From Molossus alvarezi (taxonomy: Eukaryota > Chordata > Mammalia > Chiroptera > Molossidae), in contig JBAWUJ010000112.1 of NCBI GenBank assembly GCA_037176705.1, forward strand, positions 124,001 to 188,000: a DNA stretch of 64,000 nucleotides, read 5' to 3'. Positions within the stretch are counted from its first letter, which is position 1, and every line of letters starts with the position of its first letter. Below are positions 37,220-50,942 of the stretch, in pieces. Both the position numbers and the translations under genes were made by a program. Below the pieces are notes generated by a model. The model was not told where the DNA came from. It searched no databases and saw only the letters and a list, made by a program, of their open reading frames with translations.

Positions 37220-39178
37220 ATTGAGAAAAAGATTCTAGGGCTATACCCGCTTCACACGAAATGGAACCACCACTGATGTACTGTTTTTCAGATTACGTGT
37301 TCTTAGTACAGTTGTGGAAAGTATTGATGTAAGGAAATGTGGCAACCTGACTTTTGATAGGTCCTTAGACATACTTTTCACTCTACTTTGTTTTTAGGAG
37401 AGTGCATACAAGCATACCTATTCCAAATGAACTGTGTTACAACTCTTCACTTCAGTGGCACAAAAGTCACTTCCATGAAGCCTAGAGCGTGAGGACCCTC
37501 AAAGCATATATTGTTTTGGTTAAGTGTTTAAGAAATGTCCTTTTGTAAAGGTGTAATCACACTTAAACTTCGCAGTGTAAGTTTTTTTCTCTTGTTCCAG
37601 ACAAAGGGACACAAGACTGGCTGGTGCAGTCTTGGATATCCTGAATTATGGGCAAAACTCTGTGAGAGCCAGGGGCCACATTCACTCAGTGGCATGTTTT
37701 TCCCTGGGAAGTTAAGTACCTTTGCAGGGAAACTGTGAACAAACATGTTCTAGTCAAACAACTGTGGGAATGAATGAATATTTCCATTTGGGTTAAGTTA
37801 ATGCACAGATCTTGAGTAACATGAACACTTTAACGTTCATTCTCCTCGTTTTATAAGGAGATCCAGTCATATCATGGAAGAGCAACTAGGACAGAGCACA
37901 CTTATGTGTTGAATCAAAAGTTATCCCTTTTTGTGTTCTGTGTTGTTCATGGTTTCAAAGATTGGATCGTATTGAAACCCGTTTTTGAAGGCGATACTTG
38001 GAAAAAGTTTGGTTTCTGCTGTAGCAGTTGGTTTTACATGATTCTTCCTCAGAACAGTGAACCAACGTATGGCCAAGACTGAATCAATGGAAAGACTGAT
38101 AACTACTGGTGTCACACATGTGCATTCTTGACGCAGTGAAAGTGAACACATCTAAAGTGATGTAGTTGAAACATTGGTTGTCTCCATGCAAGGAGTAAAT
38201 CCATGAATTGGAAGACACTGACAAACCAAGGGTTTTTCACATTGAACATCTCTGTGAAGGAGAACAAGAGGAGTGTCCTAGAGAAAATGCACTTGTGCAG
38301 TGGTCCTGGGTATCCATTTCAATGACTTACACACTAACTCTGCCCGGTGTGCAGGGCATACTTTACATTGGAGTGTTAAACAGTGTTGTAAGTAAATGCA
38401 GGTGTCTGCCTTCTTTCCTATGTGACCAGGAAAGTCAACCTGTACTAGTTGATGAGGCAGCCTTTCAACATACTACCTTTTAGCCTTGCATATGTGTTGT
38501 TTGCCTGGAAGTGTCTATGAGTCATCTTGATATCCAATAAAGGCTGGGCTGCAGAAATCAAACACATTGGTTAGGGCAATGTTCAGGTCATGCAAATCTA
38601 CACCCTATTCAGTTCTACACACATTCTTTAAATTTGTTACCGAATGAGTCAGTGTCATTCTTGGATCCATCCTACATTTCACGGTTTGTACCGATTTCCT
38701 CAAAAAACATAAGGAGTAGATACCTGTTTTCTCCTGAGAATTCAAAGTAAACGATTTCCATCATTGTGAAATGCTGGAATTGTACCTTGTTCATGAATGG
38801 AATCTCCTGAACCTATCTTTCTAATTCCCTGTGACGAATTCAGCCTATTTCTTGATAACTGACAAGTACTCAATCCCTTTATTCCAGCCATTAGAACCAA
38901 AAGGTGATCAATTTAAAAGAGGGAGTGTCAGTCTTTGAACAATGGACATGGATTCACTTGTTTCAAGACTATTTCCCCGAAGCACCTATGGGAATACCCT
39001 GGCATAGTCAAAAGTGTTCATGACTGGTGTTCTTTCTGTGCAGAACAATATAATAACGTTCAGTTCAAGAGCAGAATGGATACCTTAATACGGTTGCAGT
39101 GTCCAATTGAGTGTTTAGTGGCTCTCTGTTCAAAGAACTGTGTTCCAATAGACAACCTTCTTCAAATAATGTCCAAAT
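37220..39178 (+). repeat. Unit U20, subtype A, 1959 bp
   Basis: Repeats U2 at an offset of 35260, including 'ttataaggag', 'attcttcctcag', 'actaactctgcc', 'agccttgc' and 'ccaataaagg'. Lacks the private g of U2 at 3914. Confidence 0.95.
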
Positions 39179-41139
39179 ATTGAGAAAAAGTTTCTAGGGT
39201 TATACCCGCTTCACACGAAATGGAACCACCACTGATGTACTGTTTTTCAGATTACGTGTTCTTAGTACAGTTGTGGAAAGTATTGATGTAAGGAAATGTG
39301 GCAACCTGACTTTTGATAGGTCCTTAGACATACTTTTCACTCTACTTTGTTTGTAGGAGAGTGTATACAACCATACCTATTCCAAATGAACTGTGTTAGA
39401 ACTCTTCACTTCAGTGGCACAAAAGTCACTTCCATGAAGCCTAGAGCGTGAGGACCCTCAAAGCATATATTGTTTTGGTTAAGTGTTTAAGAAATGTCCT
39501 TTTGTAAAGGTGTAATCACACTTAAACTTCGCAGTGTAAGTTTTTTTCTCTTGTTCCAGACAAAGAGACACAAGACTTGCTGGTGCAGTCTTGGATATCC
39601 TGAATTATGGGCAAAACTCTGTGAGAGCCAGGGGCCACATTCACTCAGTGGCATGTTTTTCCCTGGGAAGGTAAGTACCTTTGCAGGGAAACTGTGAACA
39701 AACATGTTCTAGTCAAACAACTGTGGGAATGAATGAATATTTCCAATTGGGGTAAGTTAGTGCACAGATCTTGAGTAACATGAACACTTTAACGTTCATT
39801 CTCCTCGTTTTATTGGGAGATCCAGTCATATCATGGAAAGAACAACTAGGACAGAGCCCACTTATGTGCAGAATCAAAAGTTATCCCTTTTTGTGTTCTG
39901 TGTTGTTCATGGTTTCAAAGATTGGATCGTATTGAAACCCGTTTTTGAAGGCGATACTTGGAAAAAGTTTGGTTTCTGCTGTAGCAGTGGGTTTTACATG
40001 ATTCTTACTCAGAACAGTGAACCAACGTATGGCCAAGACTGAATCAATGGAAAGACTGATAACTACTGGTGTCACACATGTGCATTCTTGACGCAGTGAA
40101 AGTGAACACATCTAAAGTGATGTAGTTGAAACATTGGTTGTCTCCATGCAAGGAGTAAATCCATGAATTGGAAGACACTGACAACACCAAGGGTTTTTCA
40201 CATTGAACATCTCTGTGATGGAGAACAAGAGGAGTGTTCTAGAGAAAATGCACTTGTGCAGTGGACCTGGGTATCCATTTCAATGACTTACACACTAACT
40301 ATGCCCGGTGTGCAGGGCATACTTTACATTGGAGTGTTAAACAGTGTTGTAAGTAAATGCAGGTGTCTGCCTTCTCTCCTATGTGACCAGGAAAGTCAAC
40401 CTGTACTAGTTGATGAGGCAGCCTTTCAACATACTACCTTTTAGCCCTGCATATGTGTTGTTTGCCTGGAAGTGTCTATGAGTCATCTTGATATCCAACA
40501 AAGGCTGGGCTGCAGAAATCAAACACATTGGTTAGGGCAATGTTCAGGTCATGCAAATCTACACCCTATTCAGTTCTACACACATTCTTTAAATTTGTTA
40601 CCGAATGAGTCAGTGTCATTCTTGGATCCATCCTACATTTCACGGTTTGTACCGATTTCCTCAAAAAACATAAGGAGTAGATACCTGTTTTCTCCTGAGA
40701 ATTCAAAGTAAACGATTTCCATCATTGTGAACTGCTGGAATTGTACCTTGTTCATAAATGGAATCTCCTGAACCTATCTTTCTAATTCCCTGTGACGAAT
40801 TCAGCCTATTTCTTGATAACTGACAAGTACTCAATCCCTTTATTCCAGCCATTAGAACCAAAAGGTGATCAATTTAAAAGAGGGAGTGTCAGTCTTTGAA
40901 CAATGGACATGGATTCACTTGTTTCAAGACTATTTCCCCGAAGCACCTATGGGAATACCCTGGCATAGTCAAAAGTGTTCATGACTGGTGTTCTTTCTGT
41001 GCAGAACAATATAATAACGTTCAGTTCAAGAGCAGAATGGATACCTTAATACGGTTGCAGTGTCCAATTGAGTGTTTAGTGGCTCTCTGTTCAAAGAACT
41101 GTGTTCCAATAGACAACCTTCTTCAAATAATGTCCAAAT
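39179..41139 (+). repeat. Unit U21, U3/U4 hybrid, 1961 bp
   Basis: The 5' part matches U3 ('tagggttatac', both donors, 'catcctacat', 'gttcataaatgg', 'acaagtactc' with a at 40829). The 3' end matches U4 ('gactggtgttc', t at 40989) and is followed by a U5-type unit. One base differs from U3 in the 5' part (t at 39578, g at 4318). It is best read as an unequal-crossover product that removed one unit. Confidence 0.9.
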
Positions 41140-43100
41140 ATTGAGAAAAAGTTTCTAGGGCTATACCCGCTTCACACGAAATGGAACCACCACTGATGTA
41201 CTGTTTTTCAGATTACGTGTTCTTAGTACAGTTGTGGAAAGTATTGATGTAAGGAAATGTGGCAACCTGACTTTTGATAGGTCCTTAGACATACTTTTCA
41301 CTCTACTTTGTTTGTAGGAGAGTGTATACAACCATACCTATTCCAAATGAACTGTGTTAGAACTCTTCACTTCAGTGGCACAAAAGTCACTTCCATGAAG
41401 CCTAGAGCGTGAGGACCCTCAAAGCATATATTGTTTTGGTTAAGTGTTTAAGAAATGTCCTTTTGTAAAGGTGTAATCACACTTAAACTTCGCAGTGTAA
41501 GTTTTTTTCTCTTGTTCCAGACAAAGAGACACAAGACTTGCTGGTGCAGTCTTGGATATCCTGAATTATGGGCAAAACTCTGTGAGAGCCAGGGGCCACA
41601 TTCACTCAGTGGCATGTTTTTCCCTGGGAAGGTAAGTACCTTTGCAGGGAAACTGTGAACAAACATGTTCTAGTCAAACAACTGTGGGAATGAATGAATA
41701 TTTCCAATTGGGGTAAGTTAGTGCACAGATCTTGAGTAACATGAACACTTTAACGTTCATTCTCCTCGTTTTATTGGGAGATCCAGTCATATCATGGAAA
41801 GAACAACTAGGACAGAGCCCACTTATGTGCAGAATCAAAAGTTATCCCTTTTTGTGTTCTGTGTTGTTCATGGTTTCAAAGATTGGATCGTATTGAAACC
41901 CGTTTTTGAAGGCGATACTTGGAAAAAGTTTGGTTTCTGCTGTAGCAGTGGGTTTTACATGATTCTTACTCAGAACAGTGAACCAACGTATGGCCAAGAC
42001 TGAATCAATGGAAAGACTGATAACTACTGGTGTCACACATGTGCATTCTTGACGCAGTGAAAGTGAACACATCTAAAGTGATGTAGTTGAAACATTGGTT
42101 GTCTCCATGCAAGGAGTAAATCCATGAATTGGAAGACACTGACAACACCAAGGGTTTTTCACATTGAACATCTCTGTGATGGAGAACAAGAGGAGTGTTC
42201 TAGAGAAAATGCACTTGTGCAGTGGACCTGGGTATCCATTTCAATGACTTACACACTAACTATGCCCGGTGTGCAGGGCATACTTTACATTGGAGTGTTA
42301 AACAGTGTTGTAAGTAAATGCAGGTGTCTGCCTTCTCTCCTATGTGACCAGGAAAGTCAACCTGTACTAGTTGATGAGGCAGCCTTTCAACATACTACCT
42401 TTTAGCCCTGCATATGTGTTGTTTGCCTGGAAGTGTCTATGAGTCATCTTGATATCCAACAAAGGCTGGGCTGCAGAAATCAAACACATTGGTTAGGGCA
42501 ATGTTCAGGTCATGCAAATCTACACCCTATTCAGTTCTACACACATTCTTTAAATTTGTTACCGAATGAGTCAGTGTCATTCTTGGATCCATCATACATT
42601 TCACGGTTTGTACCGATTTCCTCAAAAAACATAAGGAGTAGATACCTGTTTTCTCCTGAGAATTCAAAGTAAACGATTTCCATCATTGTGAACTGCTGGA
42701 ATTGTACCTTGGTCATAAATGGAATCTCCTGAACCTATCTTTCTAATTCCCTGTGACGAATTCAGCCTATTTCTTGATAACTGACAAGTACTCAATCCCT
42801 TTATTCCAGCCATTAGAACCAAAAGGTGATCAATTTAAAAGAGGGAGTGTCAGTCTTTGAACAATGGACATGGATTCACTTGTTTCAAGACTATTTCCCC
42901 GAAGCACCTATGGGAATACCCTGGCATAGTCAAAAGTGTTCATGACTGGAGTTCTTTCTGTGCAGAACAATATAATAACGTTCAGTTCAAGAGCAGAATG
43001 GATACCTTAATACGGTTGCAGTGTCCAATTGAGTGTTTAGTGGCTCTCTGTTCAAAGAACTGTGTTCCAATAGACAACCTTCTTCAAATAATGTCCAAAT
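41140..43100 (+). repeat. Unit U22, subtype B, 1961 bp
   Basis: Repeats U5 at an offset of 33300. It directly follows another B-type unit (U21), breaking the B/C alternation seen in copy 1. Confidence 0.95.
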
Positions 43101-45060
43101 ATTGAGAAAAAGATTCTAGGGCTATACCCGCTTCACACGAAATGGAACCACCACTGATGTACTGTTTTTCAGATTACGTGTTCTTAGTACAGTTGTGGAA
43201 AGTATTGATGTAAGGAAATGTGGCAACCTGACTTTTGATAGGTCCTTAGACATACTTTTCACTCTACTTTGTTTTTAGGAGAGTGCATACAAGCATACCT
43301 ATTCCAAATGAACTGTGTTAGAACTCTTCACTTCAGTGGCACAAAAGTCACTTCCATGAAGCCTAGAGCGTGAGGACCCTCAAAGCATATATTGTTTTGG
43401 TTAAGTGTTTAAGAAATGTCCTTTTGTAAAGGTGTAATCACACTTAAACTTCGCAGTGTAAGTTTTTTTCTCTTGTTCCAGACAAAGGGACACAAGACTG
43501 GCTGGTGCAGTCTTGGATATCCTGAATTATGGGCAAAACTCTGTGAGAGCCAGGGGCCACATTCACTCAGTGGCATGTTTTTCCCTGGGAAGTTAAGTAC
43601 CTTTGCAGGGAAACTGTGAACAAACATGTTCTAGTCAAACAACTGTGGGAATGAATGAATATTTCCATTTGGGTTAAGTTAATGCACAGATCTTGAGTAA
43701 CATGAACACTTTAACGTTCATTCTCCTCGTTTTATAGGGAGATCCAATCATATCATGGAACAACAACTAGAACAGAGCACACCTATGTGCAGAATCAAAA
43801 GTTATCCCTTTTTGTGTTCTGTGTTGTTCATGGTTTCAAAGATTGGATCGTATTGAAACCCGTTTTTGAAGGCGATACTTGGAAAAAGTTTGGTTTCTGC
43901 TGTAGCAGTGGGTTTTACATGATTCTTACTCAGAACAGTGAACCAACGTATGGCCAAGACTGAATCAATGGAAAGACTGATAACTACTGGTGTCACACAT
44001 GTGCATTCTTGACGCAGTGAAAGTGAACACATCTAAAGTGATGTAGTTGAAACATTGGTTGTCTCCATGCAAGGAGTAAATCCATGAATTGGAAGACACT
44101 GACAACACCAAGGGTTTTTCACATTGAACATCTCTGTGATGGAGAACAAGAGGAGTGTTCTAGAGAAAATGCACTTGTGCAGTGGACCTGGGTATCCATT
44201 TCAATGACTTACACACTAACTATGCCCGGTGTGCAGGGCATACTTTACATTGGAGTGTTAAACAGTGTTGTAAGTAAATGCAGGTGTCTGCCTTCTCTCC
44301 TATGTGACCAGGAAAGTCAACCTGTACTAGTTGATGAGGCAGCCTTTCAACATACTACCTTTTAGCCCTGCATATGTGTTGTTTGCCTGGAAGTGTCTAT
44401 GAGTCATCTTGATATCCAACAAAGGCTGGGCTGCAGAAATCAAACACATTGGTTAGGGCAATGTTCAGGTCATGCAAATCTACACCCTATTCAGTTCTAC
44501 ACACATTCTTTAAATTTGTTACCGAATGAGTCAGTGTCATTCTTGGATCCATCCTACATTTCACGGTTTGTACCGATTTCCTCAAAAAACATAAGGAGTA
44601 GATACCTGTTTTCTCCTGAGAATTCAAAGTAAACGATTTCCATCATTGTGAAATGCTGGAATTGTACCTTGTTCATGAATGGAATCTCCTGAACCTATCT
44701 TTCTAATTCCCTGTGACGAATTCAGCCTATTTCTTGATAACTGACAAGTGCTCAATCCCTTTATTCCAGCCATTAGAACCAAAAGGTGATCAATTTAAAA
44801 GAGGGAGTGTCAGTCTTTGAACAATGGACATGGATTCACTTGTTTCAAGACTATTTCCCCGAAGCACCTATGGGAATACCCTGGCATAGTCAAAAGTGTT
44901 CATGACTGGTGTTCTTTCTGTGCAGAACAATATAATAACGTTCAGTTCAAGAGCAGAATGGATACCTTAATACGGTTGCAGTGTCCAATTGAGTGTTTAG
45001 TGGCTCTCTGTTCAAAGAACTGTGTTCCAATAGACAACCTTCTTCAAATAATGTCCAAAT
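43101..45060 (+). repeat. Unit U23, subtype C, 1960 bp
   Basis: Repeats U6 at an offset of 33300, including the rare 'aacaacaactagaac'. Confidence 0.95.
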
Positions 45061-47021
45061 ATTGAGAAAAAGTTTCTAGGGCTATACCCGCTTCACACGA
45101 AATGGAACCACCACTGATGTACTGTTTTTCAGATTACGTGTTCTTAGTACAGTTGTGGAAAGTATTGATGTAAGGAAATGTGGCAACCTGACTTTTGATA
45201 GGTCCTTAGACATACTTTTCACTCTACTTTGTTTGTAGGAGAGTGTATACAACCATACCTATTCCAAATGAACTGTGTTAGAACTCTTCACTTCAGTGGC
45301 ACAAAAGTCACTTCCATGAAGCCTAGAGCGTGAGGACCCTCAAAGCATATATTGTTTTGGTTAAGTGTTTAAGAAATGTCCTTTTGTAAAGGTGTAATCA
45401 CACTTAAACTTCGCAGTGTAAGTTTTTTTCTCTTGTTCCAGACAAAGAGACACAAGACTTGCTGGTGCAGTCTTGGATATCCTGAATTATGGGCAAAACT
45501 CTGTGAGAGCCAGGGGCCACATTCACTCAGTGGCATGTTTTTCCCTGGGAAGGTAAGTACCTTTGCAGGGAAACTGTGAACAAACATGTTCTAGTCAAAC
45601 AACTGTGGGAATGAATGAATATTTCCAATTGGGGTAAGTTAGTGCACAGATCTTGAGTAACATGAACACTTTAACGTTCATTCTCCTCGTTTTATTGGGA
45701 GATCCAGTCATATCATGGAAAGAACAACTAGGACAGAGCCCACTTATGTGCAGAATCAAAAGTTATCCCTTTTTGTGTTCTGTGTTGTTCATGGTTTCAA
45801 AGATTGGATCGTATTGAAACCCGTTTTTGAAGGCGATACTTGGAAAAAGTTTGGTTTCTGCTGTAGCAGTGGGTTTTACATGATTCTTACTCAGAACAGT
45901 GAACCAACGTATGGCCAAGACTGAATCAATGGAAAGACTGATAACTACTGGTGTCACACATGTGCATTCTTGACGCAGTGAAAGTGAACACATCTAAAGT
46001 GATGTAGTTGAAACATTGGTTGTCTCCATGCAAGGAGTAAATCCATGAATTGGAAGACACTGACAACACCAAGGGTTTTTCACATTGAACATCTCTGTGA
46101 TGGAGAACAAGAGGAGTGTTCTAGAGAAAATGCACTTGTGCAGTGGACCTGGGTATCCATTTCAATGACTTACACACTAACTATGCCCGGTGTGCAGGGC
46201 ATACTTTACATTGGAGTGTTAAACAGTGTTGTAAGTAAATGCAGGTGTCTGCCTTCTCTCCTATGTGACCAGGAAAGTCAACCTGTACTAGTTGATGAGG
46301 CAGCCTTTCAACATACTACCTTTTAGCCCTGCATATGTGTTGTTTGCCTGGAAGTGTCTATGAGTCATCTTGATATCCAACAAAGGCTGGGCTGCAGAAA
46401 TCAAACACATTGGTTAGGGCAATGTTCAGGTCATGCAAATCTACACCCTATTCAGTTCTACACACATTCTTTAAATTTGTTACCGAATGAGTCAGTGTCA
46501 TTCTTGGATCCATCATACATTTCACGGTTTGTACCGATTTCCTCAAAAAACATAAGGAGTAGATACCTGTTTTCTCCTGAGAATTCAAAGTAAACGATTT
46601 CCATCATTGTGAACTGCTGGAATTGTACCTTGGTCATCAATGGAATCTCCTGAACCTATCTTTCTAATTCCCTGTGACGAATTCAGCCTATTTCTTGATA
46701 ACTGACAAGTACTCAATCCCTTTATTCCAGCCATTAGAACCAAAAGGTGATCAATTTAAAAGAGGGAGTGTCAGTCTTTGAACAATGGACATGGATTCAC
46801 TTGTTTCAAGACTATTTCCCCGAAGCACCTATGGGAATACCCTGGCATAGTCAAAAGTGTTCATGACTGGAGTTCTTTCTGTGCAGAACAATATAATAAC
46901 GTTCAGTTCAAGAGCAGAATGGATACCTTAATACGGTTGCAGTGTCCAATTGAGTGTTTAGTGGCTCTCTGTTCAAAGAACTGTGTTCCAATAGACAACC
47001 TTCTTCAAATAATGTCCAAAT
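45061..47021 (+). repeat. Unit U24, subtype B, 1961 bp, possible conversion tract
   Basis: Repeats U7 at an offset of 33300 except for 'catcatacat' (46515), 'ttggtcat' (46633) and the private 'catcaatgg' (46638). The private base creates an ATG on the minus strand and so a 60-codon frame found in no other unit. Confidence 0.95.
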
Positions 47022-48981
47022 ATTGAGAAAAAGATTCTAGGGCTATACCCGCTTCACACGAAATGGAACCACCACTGATGTACTGTTTTTCAGATTACGT
47101 GTTCTTAGTACAGTTGTGGAAAGTATTGATGTAAGGAAATGTGGCAACCTGACTTTTGATAGGTCCTTAGACATACTTTTCACTCTACTTTGTTTTTAGG
47201 AGAGTGCATACAAGCATACCTATTCCAAATGAACTGTGTTAGAACTCTTCACTTCAGTGGCACAAAAGTCACTTCCATGAAGCCTAGAGCGTGAGGACCC
47301 TCAAAGCATATATTGTTTTGGTTAAGTGTTTAAGAAATGTCCTTTTGTAAAGGTGTAATCACACTTAAACTTCGCAGTGTAAGTTTTTTTCTCTTGTTCC
47401 AGACAAAGGGACACAAGACTGGCTGGTGCAGTCTTGGATATCCTGAATTATGGGCAAAACTCTGTGAGAGCCAGGGGCCACATTCACTCAGTGGCATGTT
47501 TTTCCCTGGGAAGTTAAGTACCTTTGCAGGGAAACTGTGAACAAACATGTTGTAGTCAAACAACTGTGGGAATGAATGAATATTTCCATTTGGGTTAAGT
47601 TAATGCACAGATCTTGAGTAACATGAACACTTTAACGTTCATTCTCCTCGTTTTATAGGGAGATCCAATCATATCATGGAAGAACAACTAGGACAGAGCA
47701 CACCTATGTGTAGAATCAAAAGTTATCCCTTTTTGTGTTCTGTGTTGTTCATGGTTTCAAAGATTGGATCGTATTGAAACCCGTTTTTGAAGGCGATACT
47801 TGGAAAAAGTTTGGTTTCTGCTGTAGCAGTTGGTTTTACATGATTCTTACTCAGAACAGTGAACCAACGTATGGCCAAGACTGAATCAATGGAAAGACTG
47901 ATAACTACTGGTGTCACACATGTGCATTCTTGACGCAGTGAAAGTGAACACATCTAAAGTGATGTAGTTGAAACATTGGTTGTCTCCATGCAAGGAGTAA
48001 ATCCATGAATTGGAACACACTGACAACACCAAGGGTTTTTCACATTGAACATCTCTGTGAAGGAGAACAAGAGGAGTGTCCTAGAGAAAATGCACTTGTG
48101 CAGTGGTCCTGGGTATCCATTTCAATGACTTACACACTAACTATGCCCGGTGTGCAGGGCATACTTTACATTGGAGTGTTAAACAGTGTTGTAAGTAAAT
48201 GCAGGTGTCTGCCTTCTTTCCTATGTGACCAGGAAAGTCAACCTGTACTAGTTGATGAGGCAGCCTTTCAACATACTACATTTTAGCCCTGCATATGTGT
48301 TGTTTGCCTGGAAGTGTCTATGAGTCATCTTGATATCCAACAAAGGCTGGGCTGCAGAAATCAAACACATTGGTTAGGGCAATGTTCAGGTCATGCAAAT
48401 CTACACCCTATTCAGTTCTACACACATTCTTTAAATTTGTTACCGAATGAGTCAGTGTCATTCTTGGATCCATCATACATTTCACGGTTTGTACCGATTT
48501 CCTCAAAAAACATAAGGAGTAGATACCTGTTTTCTCCTGAGAATTCAAAGTAAACGATTTCCATCATTGTGAACTGCTGGAATTGTACCTTGGTCATAAA
48601 TGGAATCTCCTGAACCTATCTTTCTAATTCCCTGTGACGAATTCAGCCTATTTCTTGATAACTGACAAGTACTCAATCCCTTTATTCCAGCCATTAGAAC
48701 CAAAAGGTGATCAATTTAAAAGAGGGAGTGTCAGTCTTTGAACAATGGACATGGATTCATTTGTTTCAAGTCTATTTCCCCGAAGCACCTATGGGAATAC
48801 CCTGGCATAGTCAAAAGTGTTCATGACTGGTGTTCTTTCTGTGCAGAACAATATAATAACGTTCAGTTCAAGAGCAGAATGGATACCTTAATACGGTTGC
48901 AGTGTCCAATTGAGTGTTTAGTGGCTCTCTGTTCAAAGAACTGTGTTCCAATAGACAACCTTCTTCAAATAATGTCCAAAT
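47022..48981 (+). repeat. Unit U25, subtype C, 1960 bp
   Basis: Repeats U8 at an offset of 33300 ('catgttgtagtc', 'actacattttag', 'gattcatttg', 'caagtctatt'). Confidence 0.95.
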
Positions 48982-50942
48982 ATTGAGAAAAAGATTCTAG
49001 GGCTATACCCGCTTCACACGAAATGGAACCACCACTGATGTACTGTTGTTCAGATTACGTGTTCTTAGTACAGTTGTGGAAAGTATTGATGTAAGGAAAT
49101 GTGGCAACCTGACTTTTGATAGGTCCTTAGACATACTTTTCACTCTACTTTGTTTGTAGGAGAGTGTATACAACCATACCTATTCCAAATGAACTGTGTT
49201 AGAACTCTTCACTTCAGTGGCACAAAAGTCACTTCCATGAAGCCTAGAGCGTGAGGACCCTCAAAGCATATATTGTTTTGGTTAAGTGTTTAAGAAATGT
49301 CCTTTTGTAAAGGTGTAATCACACTTAAACTTCGCAGTGTAAGTTTTTTTCTCTTGTTCCAGACAAAGAGACACAAGACTTGCTGGTGCAGTCTTGGATA
49401 TCCTGAATTATGGGCAAAACTCTGTGAGAGCCAGGGGCCACATTCACTCAGTGGCATGTTTTTCCCTGGGAAGTTAAGTACCTTTGCAGGGAAACAGTGG
49501 ACAAACATGTTCTAGTCAAACAACTGTGGGAATGAATGAATATTTCCAATTGGGGTAAGTTAGTGCACAGATCTTGAGTAACATGAACACTTTAACGTTC
49601 ATTCTCCTCGTTTTATTGGGAGATCCAGTCATATCATGGAAAGAACAACTAGGACAGAGCCCACTTATGTGCAGAATCAAAAGTTATCCCTTTTTGTGTT
49701 CTGTGTTGTTCATGGTTTCAAAGATTGGATCGTATTGAAACCCGTTTTTGAAGGCGATACTTGGAAAAAGTTTGGTTTCTGCTGTAGCAGTGGGTTTTAC
49801 ATGATTCTTACTCAGAACAGTGAACCAACGTATGGCCAAGACTGAATCAATGGAAAGACTGATAACTACTGGTGTCACACATGTGCATTCTTGACGCAGT
49901 GAAAGTGAACACATCTAAAGTGATGTAGTTGAAACATTGGTTGTCTCCATGCAAGGAGTAAATCCATGAATTGGAAGACACTGACAACACCAAGGGTTTT
50001 TCACATTGAACATCTCTGTGAAGGAGAACAAGAGGAGTGTTCTAGAGAAAATGCACTTGTGCAGTGGACCTGGGTATCCATTTCAATGACTTACACACTA
50101 ACTATGCCCGGTGTGCAGGGCATACTTTACATTGGAGTGTTAAACAGTGTTGTAAGTAAATGCAGGTGTCTGCCTTCTCTCCTATGTGACCAGGAAAGTC
50201 AACCTGTACTAGTTGATGAGGCAGCCTTTCAACATACTACCTTTTAGCCCTGCATATGTGTTGTTTGCCTGGAAGTGTCTATGAGTCATCTTGATATCCA
50301 ACAAAGGCTGGGCTGCAGAAATCAAACACATTGGTTAGGGCAATGTTCAGGTCATGCAAATCTACACCCTATTCAGTTCTACACACATTCTTTAAATTTG
50401 TTACCGAATGAGTCAGTGTCATTCTTGGATCCATCCTACATTTCACGGTTTGTACCGATTTCCTCAAAAAACATAAGGAGTAGATACCTGTTTTCTCCTG
50501 AGAATTCAAAGTAAACGATTTCCATCATTGTGAACTGCTGGAATTGTACCTTGTTCATAAATGGAATCTCCTGAACCTATCTTTCTAATTCCCTGTGACG
50601 AATTCAGCCTATTTCTTGATAACTGACAAGTACTCAATCCCTTTATTCCAGCCATTAGAACCAAAAGGTGATCAATTTAAAAGAGGGAGTGTCAGTCTTT
50701 GAACAATGGACATGGATTCACTTGTTTCAAGACTATTTCCCCGAAGCACCTATGGGAATACCCTGGCATAGTCAAAAGTGTTCATGACTGGAGTTCTTTC
50801 TGTGCAGAACAATATAATAACGTTCAGTTCAAGAGCAGAAAGGATACCTTAATACGGTTGCAGTGTCCAATTGAGTGTTTAGTGGCTCTCTGTTCAAAGA
50901 ACTGTGTTCCAATAGACAACCTTCTTCAAATAATGTCCAAAT
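48982..50942 (+). repeat. Unit U26, subtype B variant, 1961 bp
   Basis: Repeats U9 at an offset of 33300, including the first donor lost, the second donor kept, and 'gaaacagtggac'. Confidence 0.95.

Noticed and set aside
46458..46640. Unique 60-codon minus-strand frame in U24
   Set aside because: It exists only because the private base at 46638 creates an ATG; the same region is otherwise like the other units.
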